From positions 1-5,414 of the forward strand of contig CAMGFF010000174.1 of NCBI GenBank assembly GCA_946055125.1: a stretch of 5,414 nt of DNA, given 5' to 3'. This document shows, in pieces, positions 1 to 5,360 of this stretch; position 1 is the first letter of the stretch; every line of letters starts with the position of its first letter. Below the pieces are notes generated by a model. That model saw nothing but the letters and a program-made list of their open reading frames with translations, did no database searches and was not told where the DNA came from. Source of the stretch: an uncultured Prevotellaceae bacterium (lineage in GTDB: Bacteria; Bacteroidota; Bacteroidia; Bacteroidales; Muribaculaceae). Made by a program: the position numbers and the translations under genes.

Positions 1-70
1 CTTGCATACCCTGTACGAGGCTCCATGCCCCATTAAAGAGTGACGAGAAATAATCTTTAATACTACTCAT
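1..70 (-). CDS. 5' end of a gene, probably NADH-quinone oxidoreductase subunit I (NuoI-like); cut by the window edge
   Basis: An ATG at 70-68 opens a frame of 23 codons with no stop up to the left edge. It begins MSSIKDYF and continues to SLVQGMQ, with the next codon starting in G. The pattern of an aromatic N-terminus followed by 'G-x-x-SL-x-x-GM-x-(V)' resembles the start of Bacteroidales NuoI proteins, which run on into a V-T-x-x-x-F-F segment before their two 4Fe-4S motifs. NuoI would carry electrons through the peripheral arm of complex I. The cysteine motifs lie outside the window, so this call rests on a short N-terminal resemblance from memory. The gene starts 180 bp after atpG on the same strand, beyond a terminator, so it is probably a separate transcription unit. 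No Shine-Dalgarno sequence is visible upstream. That a gene starts here is fairly likely; its identity is tentative. Confidence 0.45.
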   Translation of the reverse strand, partial: MSSIKDYFSSLFNGAWSLVQGMQ

Positions 71-78
71 AGATAAGT

Positions 79-86
79 CAAACGTA
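79..86 (-). promoter_or_regulatory. possible Bacteroidota-type -7 promoter element (TACGTTTG)
   Basis: On the minus strand TACGTTTG fits the TAnnTTTG -7 consensus of the primary sigma factor of Bacteroides. It ends only 8 bases before the ATG of the left-edge gene, so a transcript started from it would have almost no leader. At the -33 spacing there is a run of T but no clear TTTG. The match is to a short degenerate motif in AT-rich DNA and may be chance. Confidence 0.25.
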
Positions 87-168
87 TTTTTTAGTTTTTG
101 TATAAAAAAACCTTGATACCGGCTGTGTCGTGAAAACTCAATTCTTTTTTATTGTTCTTTCCTTAAAA

Positions 169-231
169 TTTGATTATAAAAAGGAGAGCCTCCGGTATCG
201 AGTGAGTTTCACTCTCCTTTTTATAGTCAAA
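169..231 (-). terminator. hairpin terminator of the atp operon, possibly bidirectional
   Basis: Bases 169-188 pair with 212-231 as a 20-bp stem with one mismatch at the 174/226 pair. The GC core is GGAGAG/CTCTCC and the outer arms are AT-rich. The run of five T that follows the core on either strand lies inside the stem, so it could act as an intrinsic terminator in both directions. The 23-base loop holds a second perfect inverted repeat, GAGTGA (200-205) and TCACTC (209-214), which overlaps the core and could fold in competition with it. The hairpin begins 19 bases after the atpG stop codon, as expected for the operon's end. Confidence 0.85.
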
Positions 232-250
232 ATCATCACTTAGTGTGTGC

Positions 251-1141
251 TTAGCGCTCCACCTGGCCGCCGAGTATGTCGAGCAGCTCGGTGGTGATGC
301 CCTGCTGGCGCAATTTGTTATACTCCAGCCTGAGCTCGCCAAGCAGCTTCTGGGCGTTGTCGTTGGCACTCTGCATTGCCATCACGCGGGCCGCTGCCTC
401 CGAGGCGTTGTTCTCGGTGCAGATGTCCTGCATGGTCGAGGCGATGTAGAGCGGCAATACGCTGTTGAATATCGCATTGGCATTTGGCTCAAAGAGGCAC
501 GGACTGTTGGGGTTCACTGCAGCCTCCTTGTCGCCGGCTATTGCCTCGTGGCTCACGGGGAGCAGCCGGTCGATCTGTATGCGCTGGCGGCTCACCGAGT
601 GGAAGTGCATGTAGGCTATCTCCACACTATCCACGGCGCCGCTCACGAAGTCCGCCTTCAGCACCTCGGTGAATGTGCTTATCTCCTCGAGCGTGCTGCG
701 CGTGTTGATGCCTTCCACAGTCTTCACCTCTATGCCGTTGCCGGCTATCTTGTTCACGGCCTTCACCATCTTCCTTCCCACCGGATAGAGCACTATGCGC
801 ACCTTCTCTCCGTGCTGCTGCCGCAGCTCGTTGATGCGCTTGAGCACATCCTTGAAAATGTTGATGTTGTAGGCTCCACACAAGCCGTCGTCGGTTCCAA
901 ACACCACTAATGCCACGCTCGCTACCTCACGAACCTCTATGAGCGGTGAGCTGAATTCGGCCTCGGCGGCCATGAGGTGCGCCATCACGCCCTCTATCTG
1001 GCTGCGGAAAGGCACAAGGCGGCGCAGCGCCTGCTCTGCCTTGTGCATCTTTGCCGATGAAATCATCTTCATTGCGCTCGTGATTTTCTCAGTAGAGGCA
1101 ACGGAGCCGATTCGTCCTTTTAATTCTCGTAACGTCGACAT
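251..1141 (-). CDS. atpG: F1Fo ATP synthase gamma subunit
   Basis: Gamma is the central rotating shaft of F1 that couples c-ring rotation to the catalytic beta sites. The 296-residue protein is close to the usual length (about 287 in E. coli). The N-terminal helix has the family pattern, with STEKITSAMKMISSAKM at residues 16-32. The Rossmann-like middle contains FGTDDGLCGAYNINIF (81-96), matching the conserved DxGLCG region. The C-terminal helix carries ASEAAARVMAMQSANDNA (246-263) and EYNKLRQQGITTELLDIL (273-290), the expected signature. N- and C-terminal helices together form the shaft coiled coil. The start at 1141 gives the standard MSTLRELKGRI N-terminus. It lies 20 bp after the atpA stop, with A-rich sequence rather than a Shine-Dalgarno before it. 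It is the last gene of the operon, ending in TAA just before the terminator. Confidence 0.98.
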   Translation of the reverse strand: MSTLRELKGRIGSVASTEKITSAMKMISSAKMHKAEQALRRLVPFRSQIEGVMAHLMAAEAEFSSPLIEVREVASVALVVFGTDDGLCGAYNINIFKDVLKRINELRQQHGEKVRIVLYPVGRKMVKAVNKIAGNGIEVKTVEGINTRSTLEEISTFTEVLKADFVSGAVDSVEIAYMHFHSVSRQRIQIDRLLPVSHEAIAGDKEAAVNPNSPCLFEPNANAIFNSVLPLYIASTMQDICTENNASEAAARVMAMQSANDNAQKLLGELRLEYNKLRQQGITTELLDILGGQVER

Positions 1142-1161
1142 AGTGTTTTATGCTGCTATAT

Positions 1162-2739
1162 TCACTGTCTGTACTTACTTGTTATCTCGCGGGCTGCCTG
1201 CTCGAGCTTGCCTGTTACGTCGTCGTTGATCACGCCGCTCTTCAGCACGTCGAGCACATCGGCCTGGTGCTTCGCCTTGAGATACTGAATGAACAGTTTC
1301 TCAAACTCAGCCACCTTGTCCATAGGCACGCTCTCGAGCAATCCCTTGGTGCCGCAATAGATCACCGCAATCTGCTCCTCAACGGCACAGGGCTCGTATT
1401 GGGGCTGGATGAGCAGGCGCTCGTTCTTGCGTCCCTTGTCGATTACCCTGGCGGTAACGGGGTCGATGTCACCACCAAACTTGGTGAACGACTCCAGCTC
1501 TCGGAATTGCGCCTGGTCGATCTTCAGCGTTCCAGCCACCTTCTTCATCGCCTTAATCTGGGCGTTTCCTCCCACACGCGACACCGAGATACCCACGTTG
1601 ATTGCCGGACGCACGCCCTGATTGAAGAGCGCCGACTCCAGGTAAATCTGTCCGTCGGTAATCGAAATCACGTTGGTGGGAATGTAGGCCGACACGTCGC
1701 CCGCCTGAGTCTCAATGATAGGAAGCGCGGTGAGCGAGCCTCCGCCCTTCACGCGGCCTTTCATCACCTCCGGAAGGTCGTTCATTGTGGCTGCCAGTGC
1801 GTCATTCTCGATAATCTTGGCTGCACGCTCCAGCAAGCGGCTGTGCAGGTAGAAGATGTCGCCGGGATATGCCTCGCGGCCTGAAGGACGCTTGAGGATA
1901 AGCGAAATCTCGCGGTAGGCCACGGCCTGCTTCGAGAGGTCGTCGTAGACGATGAGCGCGTCGCGGCCCGAGTCGCGGAAGTATTCTCCGATTGCCACGC
2001 CGGCAAAGGGGGCATAGTAGCGCATCGCTGCCGAGTCGGCTGCGGTGGCTGCCACCACCACGGTATAGTCGAGTGCGTTGTGCTCACGCAGGGTGTTGAC
2101 CACCGATGCCACAGTCGATGCCTTCTGTCCTATTGCCACATAGATGCAATACACAGGCTTTCCGGCCTCATAGTTGCCTCGCTGGTTGATAATGGTGTCG
2201 ATGGCGATGGCTGTCTTTCCAATCTGGCGGTCGCCAATGATAAGCTCGCGCTGTCCGCGGCCTATGGGCACCATCGAATCCACAGCCTTCAGGCCCGTCT
2301 GCAACGGCTGCTTCACGGGCTGACGGAAGATTACGCCCGGCGCCTTGCGCTCAAGCGGCAGGCGGATAAGCTCGCCCTCGATGGGTCCTTTGCCATCGAC
2401 CGGCTCACCGAGGATGTTGATGACGCGGCCGAGCAGACCCTCTCCCACCGGAATGGAAGCAATCTCGCCCGTGCGCTTCACCGACATGTTCTCCGACACC
2501 TTATCCACGTTGTTGAGAAGTATAACACCCACATTGCTCTCCTCGAGGTTCATTGCCACTCCCGTCGTTCCGTTCTCAAACTCCACAAGCTCATTGGCTT
2601 TCACGTTGTCGAGACCATAGACGTGAGCAACGCCGTCACCCACCTCAAGCACAGTGCCAACCTCCTCAAACGCCATCTTCGTACCGACGCTTTCGAGCTG
2701 CTGTTTTAATATTTCTGATATTTCACTTGGGTTTGTCAT
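1162..2739 (-). CDS. atpA: F1Fo ATP synthase alpha subunit
   Basis: Alpha alternates with beta in the F1 hexamer, binds nucleotide at the noncatalytic sites and gives an arginine to the catalytic sites. The protein has 525 residues, similar to Bacteroides alpha and slightly longer than E. coli's 513. Visible in order are an N-terminal beta-barrel region (about 25-95), the P-loop GDRQIGKT (169-176), the Walker B region ALIVYDDLSKQ (261-271) and the alpha/beta family signature PAINVGISVS (378-387). Directly after it comes SRVGG, with R388 as the expected arginine finger, and then a helical C-terminal domain. The P-loop has Ile171-173 region variant I173 where GDRQTGKT is usual; the codon is ATT, one transition from ACT. 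K175 and T176, which contact nucleotide and magnesium, are intact. The start lies 6 bp after the atpH stop, preceded by AACGTGAG, also found just before atpB. The stop is TGA. Confidence 0.98.
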   Translation of the reverse strand: MTNPSEISEILKQQLESVGTKMAFEEVGTVLEVGDGVAHVYGLDNVKANELVEFENGTTGVAMNLEESNVGVILLNNVDKVSENMSVKRTGEIASIPVGEGLLGRVINILGEPVDGKGPIEGELIRLPLERKAPGVIFRQPVKQPLQTGLKAVDSMVPIGRGQRELIIGDRQIGKTAIAIDTIINQRGNYEAGKPVYCIYVAIGQKASTVASVVNTLREHNALDYTVVVAATAADSAAMRYYAPFAGVAIGEYFRDSGRDALIVYDDLSKQAVAYREISLILKRPSGREAYPGDIFYLHSRLLERAAKIIENDALAATMNDLPEVMKGRVKGGGSLTALPIIETQAGDVSAYIPTNVISITDGQIYLESALFNQGVRPAINVGISVSRVGGNAQIKAMKKVAGTLKIDQAQFRELESFTKFGGDIDPVTARVIDKGRKNERLLIQPQYEPCAVEEQIAVIYCGTKGLLESVPMDKVAEFEKLFIQYLKAKHQADVLDVLKSGVINDDVTGKLEQAAREITSKYRQ

Positions 2740-2745
2740 CTCACG

Positions 2746-3288
2746 TTATTTACTAAGTAGTTGTAAACGCAGTTTCTTTAACTCATTCTTTATCGAGGCG
2801 TCGAGGAGCTGGTCGTCGGCCTTGACGACGAATCCGCCAATGAGGTCGGCATCCACGCGCGTGGTCTGCTCAATCAGCTTCCCGCGCAGCTGCTGCTCCA
2901 CCACCTTGATAATCTTGTTCAGCTGGTCGGCGCCCAGGGTGTGGGCACTGACTATCTCCACCTGCGCGATGTTGTTGGCGATACGGTAAATCTTCAGGTA
3001 TGCCAGCGCAATCTCGCGCATGAAGTCCTCACGGTTGTTGTCGAAAACGAGCCTTATGAACTTTGAGAGGCAGCTGCCGCTCTTGGCCTGCGCCGCCGAC
3101 AAAAGCACCTTTTCCTTGTCAGCGTAGGGCAGGAACTTGTTGCCCACCACCTTGCGCAGTGCCGACTCGGCGGCATAGCTGGCTGCGAGCTGCTTCATTT
3201 GCCCATACACTGTTTCGCTCTCGTGCTGCTCGGTGGCAAATTTATAGAGAGCCTTGGCATAACGGCCGGGAATTAGTCCTTCATTCAT
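2746..3288 (-). CDS. atpH: F1Fo ATP synthase delta subunit (equivalent of OSCP)
   Basis: Delta sits on top of the F1 hexamer and ties it to the b-subunit peripheral stalk. At 180 residues the protein has the usual family length. The N-terminal helical domain opens with PGRYAKALYKFA (7-18), the conserved R-Y-A-x-A-L motif. The C-terminal part has the family signature around DADLIGGFVVKADDQLLDAS (146-165), where the GG followed by a hydrophobic strand is diagnostic, and ends in a basic helix. The start at 3288 lies 12 bp after the atpF stop. The stop TAA is 6 bp before atpA, so delta and alpha are probably translationally coupled. Nothing looks truncated or rearranged. Confidence 0.95.
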   Translation of the reverse strand: MNEGLIPGRYAKALYKFATEQHESETVYGQMKQLAASYAAESALRKVVGNKFLPYADKEKVLLSAAQAKSGSCLSKFIRLVFDNNREDFMREIALAYLKIYRIANNIAQVEIVSAHTLGADQLNKIIKVVEQQLRGKLIEQTTRVDADLIGGFVVKADDQLLDASIKNELKKLRLQLLSK

Positions 3289-3300
3289 AATGCTTTAACT

Positions 3301-3798
3301 TTAGTTTTTAACCTCAACCTCATTCAACAATTTATCCACAAGCTCGGTCTGCGCCTTGTCGGTAGCCATATTCTTGCGCACCATCTTCTCAGCTATGCTG
3401 AGCGCAAAGGCACTGACCTCGTTGCGGAACTGCAACTCCGATTCCTTGCGGGCCTGCTCTATGGCAAGCTTTGCAGCATCCATTACTTTCTTTGCCTCTA
3501 CCGTGGCTGCCGCCTTGGCATCCTCGATTATCTGGCTTTTCATTTTTGCTGCCTCACGCAAAATCTCGGCTTGCTTCATCTGTGCTTCAGCTATGTATTT
3601 CTCAGCTGCCGCCTTGGAATTGTCGAGTTGTTCCTTAGCCTCATTGGCATATATCACGCCCTTGTCGATGAGCTCGGCACGCTCCTCAAGGCTTTTAACT
3701 ATGAAGGGCCATGCAAACTTCGCAAGGAGGAAGAACAACAGGGCAAACACCACGAACATCCAGAATACTAAGCCAAATTCCGGCGTGAACAGTTCCAT
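3301..3798 (-). CDS. atpF: F1Fo ATP synthase b subunit
   Basis: Subunit b forms the peripheral stalk that holds the alpha/beta hexamer still against subunit a. The 165-residue protein has one N-terminal membrane helix (about residues 9-28, rich in F, L and V). It is followed by P31 and the family pattern SLEERAELID (36-45), where the stalk leaves the membrane. The remainder is a long charged, alanine-rich helix with few breaks (about 45-145), as expected of the right-handed b coiled coil. A single b gene is present, so the stalk is probably a homodimer, unlike the b/b' pair of cyanobacteria. The start follows the atpE stop by 27 bp. An AGGA sequence lies about 5 bases ahead of the ATG, the only Shine-Dalgarno-like site I see among these genes. 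Confidence 0.96.
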   Translation of the reverse strand: MELFTPEFGLVFWMFVVFALLFFLLAKFAWPFIVKSLEERAELIDKGVIYANEAKEQLDNSKAAAEKYIAEAQMKQAEILREAAKMKSQIIEDAKAAATVEAKKVMDAAKLAIEQARKESELQFRNEVSAFALSIAEKMVRKNMATDKAQTELVDKLLNEVEVKN

Positions 3799-3825
3799 AT
3801 TGTCCTGTTAATTGGGGTTATTTGA

Positions 3826-4068
3826 TTAGAGGAACAATGAAAGTGCGCAAACGATCACAGCGAACAGTGCAACACCCTCCACGAGAGCCGCGATAACAAT
3901 CATGTTACTGCGGATATCGCCTGCCGATTCGGGCTGACGTGCAATCGACTCCATTGCCGACGAGCCAATCTTTCCGATACCCAATCCTGCACCAATTGCT
4001 GCAATACCAGCACCTATACAAGCTCCAACGCCAACGAGGGCCTCAAATGCTAAAATCATTCCTAACAT
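3826..4068 (-). CDS. atpE: F1Fo ATP synthase c subunit (proteolipid, rotor ring)
   Basis: Subunit c forms the membrane rotor ring that carries ions past subunit a. The 80-residue protein is a helical hairpin. Helix 1 is glycine-rich (about 10-35, with GAGLGIGKIG at 26-35), the polar loop holds the conserved RQPE (44-47), and helix 2 carries the ion-binding carboxylate E64 in ALVEGVALF (61-69). Aligned on RQPE with sodium-type rings such as Ilyobacter, the helix-1 glutamine ligand is replaced by I31 and the Ser after the carboxylate by G65. The ring is therefore predicted to carry protons. Two in-frame ATGs are possible (codons 1 and 4); the first gives the longer leader to helix 1 and is chosen without strong evidence. 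The gene is set off from atpB by a 207-bp gap, unlike the tight spacing elsewhere in the operon. Confidence 0.97.
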   Translation of the reverse strand: MLGMILAFEALVGVGACIGAGIAAIGAGLGIGKIGSSAMESIARQPESAGDIRSNMIVIAALVEGVALFAVIVCALSLFL

Positions 4069-4127
4069 AGTTGTAAGTGTTTTAAGAGTTAATATTTTTA
4101 GTTATTATTTTTTTGTTTTGTCTTTTT
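4069..4127 (-). promoter_or_regulatory. A-rich, nearly G-free leader in front of atpE
   Basis: On the minus strand the 59 bases before the atpE start contain a single G and are dominated by A, so they should be almost unstructured in RNA. In Bacteroidota, where Shine-Dalgarno pairing is little used, A-rich unstructured starts favour initiation. This suits a subunit needed in many more copies than its operon partners. I find no TAnnTTTG promoter motif here, so enhanced translation is inferred rather than a separate promoter. Confidence 0.45.
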
Positions 4128-4149
4128 GTGGCACGCTATGTGATGCCAC
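4128..4149. other. inverted repeat in the atpB-atpE gap (GTGGCA/TGCCAC)
   Basis: GTGGCA at 4128-4133 and TGCCAC at 4144-4149 form a perfect 6-bp stem around a 10-base loop. On the plus strand it is followed by a T-rich run and resembles a terminator, but no plus-strand gene leads into it. On the minus strand, the direction of transcription, it is followed by A-rich sequence. There it more likely marks the boundary between the structured region and the atpE leader, as a processing or stability site. Confidence 0.4.
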
Positions 4150-4217
4150 GCTTGTTTTTTTCTTGTTTCGCCTCCACGCCACCAGGCTTTTGGGCCTAAG
4201 AGCGGCAGTGGCGCTTT

Positions 4218-4257
4218 GGTGGCAAGCCGCCACCGGGGCTGCGGCTCACCGAGCCGC
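4218..4257. other. two tandem GC-rich hairpins just after the atpB stop
   Basis: Two perfect stems lie side by side. GGTGGC (4218-4223) pairs with GCCACC (4229-4234) around a 5-base loop, and GCGGCTC (4241-4247) pairs with GAGCCGC (4251-4257) around a 3-base loop. They begin 18 bases after the atpB stop in the direction of transcription and have no following U-run, so they are not classical terminators. They could protect the 3' end of the upstream message from exonucleases, cause partial termination, or be a copy of a dispersed palindromic repeat. Function is inferred only. Confidence 0.55.
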
Positions 4258-4275
4258 CGGGCAAGCCAATGCTAA

Positions 4276-5349
4276 TCAATCGTGATGCTCGGCCGGCGCC
4301 TGTGCCAGCGAGATGAACAATGTGGATAGCATTGTGAACACGAATGCCTGTATGAAGCTCACCAGCGTGTCGAGCAACAGCATGAACAGCGAGAATGCAA
4401 CCGACACCACCGACGTTCCGGCTCCCACAGCCACTCCTCCGAGGGCCGCGAAGATGAAGATAAGCAGTGTCAGCACTATCACTATCATGTGTCCGCCCAT
4501 CATGTTGGCAAACAGACGCACCATCAGTGCCGCCGGCTTAGTGAAGATTCCAAACACCTCAATCATTGGCATGATGGGTATGGGGAACTTGAGCCACAGT
4601 GGCACCTCGGGCCAGAAAATGTCTTTCCAATAGTGCTTCGAACCAAACAGGTTGGTGATAGCAAATGTGAACAGGGCAAGAACCATGGTCACGGCGATAT
4701 TGCCGGTGAGGTTGGCTCCTCCCGGGAATATCACTATCAGGCCAAGCAGGTTCATCGTCAGTATAAAGAAGAACACTGTGAGCAGATAGGGCGCAAACTT
4801 GGGTGCCTTGGCTCCAAGCGTGGGCCGGATAACGCCCATGTACACAAACTCCACAATCAGCTCGGTGAATGCGGTCCACTTGCGCGGCGCCTTCATGCCG
4901 TGCTTCACATACCAGCGCTTCACGCTTAGCACGCAGAGCATCACCACAAGGGCACAGATGATGAGTGCTGCCACATTCTTGGTGATTGAGATGTCGAGCG
5001 GGCGATATTCAACCATTGCGCCATCTGGGCCCGGCTTCTTCGACACCACCTTGCCGTGGTTGTCACCCTCGGCGGCTATGTAGAAGCCGTCGTACTCGGC
5101 ACCGTGCTCCACACGCGCCGAGCTGAAGATGTGCCACGAGCCCTCATAGTCGCGCACGATGATGGGCAGCGGTATGCTCAGGTGGTGGTTGAAAGGCACC
5201 TCCCAGCCATAGCGGTCGCCCAAGTGCTCAAATATGATGGCCTTGGTGTCGATTTTACCCGGCTCTTCACCCTCGCCGCCCGATGCCTTGGCATTGAAGA
5301 CGCCAAGCGAGAGGATTGCAGTCAATAGTATGGTTAAAATCTTCTTCAT
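4276..5349 (-). CDS. atpB: F1Fo ATP synthase a subunit with signal peptide and N-terminal extension
   Basis: Subunit a provides the stator half-channels that pass protons to and from the c ring. At 357 residues it is about 85 longer than E. coli's a subunit. A signal-peptide-like start (MKK, hydrophobic core 4-19, possible cleavage after AKA at 20-22) is followed by a hydrophilic region (about 23-122), then a membrane helix at about 124-143. Further hydrophobic segments lie at about 187-208, 215-235, 255-275, 285-305 and 312-350. The essential stator arginine is R278 in VRLFANMMGGH (277-287). H287 stands at the position of E. coli E219, and D327 at that of H245, judged by counting from Q334 in the IQAF motif (E. 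coli Q252). This swaps the acidic and histidine partners, a pattern known in other families. The gene starts 11 bp after the atpC stop and ends in TGA. The extension is typical of Bacteroidota as I recall; its role is unclear. Confidence 0.96.
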   Translation of the reverse strand: MKKILTILLTAILSLGVFNAKASGGEGEEPGKIDTKAIIFEHLGDRYGWEVPFNHHLSIPLPIIVRDYEGSWHIFSSARVEHGAEYDGFYIAAEGDNHGKVVSKKPGPDGAMVEYRPLDISITKNVAALIICALVVMLCVLSVKRWYVKHGMKAPRKWTAFTELIVEFVYMGVIRPTLGAKAPKFAPYLLTVFFFILTMNLLGLIVIFPGGANLTGNIAVTMVLALFTFAITNLFGSKHYWKDIFWPEVPLWLKFPIPIMPMIEVFGIFTKPAALMVRLFANMMGGHMIVIVLTLLIFIFAALGGVAVGAGTSVVSVAFSLFMLLLDTLVSFIQAFVFTMLSTLFISLAQAPAEHHD

Positions 5350-5360
5350 ATCTCACGTTG

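Noticed and set aside
163..369. A 68-codon minus-strand frame overlapping the atpG end and the terminator
   Set aside because: It is out of frame with atpG, mostly inside it, and runs through the terminator hairpin; the serine- and threonine-rich start is a frame-shift shadow.
627..881. Arg- and Gln-rich 84-codon minus-strand frame inside atpG, considered as a possible frameshift product
   Set aside because: The gamma frame is intact and full length across the region, so there is no frameshift to explain.
245..910. A 221-codon open frame on the plus strand opposite atpG
   Set aside because: It lies wholly antisense to a clearly recognised gamma subunit, its translation is rich in His, Leu and Val with no recognisable motif, and it reflects the codon bias of the real gene.
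1150..1884. A 244-codon open frame on the plus strand opposite atpA
   Set aside because: It is antisense to the conserved alpha subunit and has a low-information composition (many H, L, R) typical of mirror frames; no family resemblance.
2080..2709. A 209-codon open frame on the plus strand opposite the 5' half of atpA
   Set aside because: Same reasoning: an antisense shadow of a highly conserved gene, with no start context or motif of its own.
4128..4160. A hairpin followed by a T-rich run on the plus strand, resembling a plus-strand terminator
   Set aside because: No plus-strand gene is supported anywhere upstream of it, so a terminator in that direction would have nothing to end; it is kept only as an inverted repeat.
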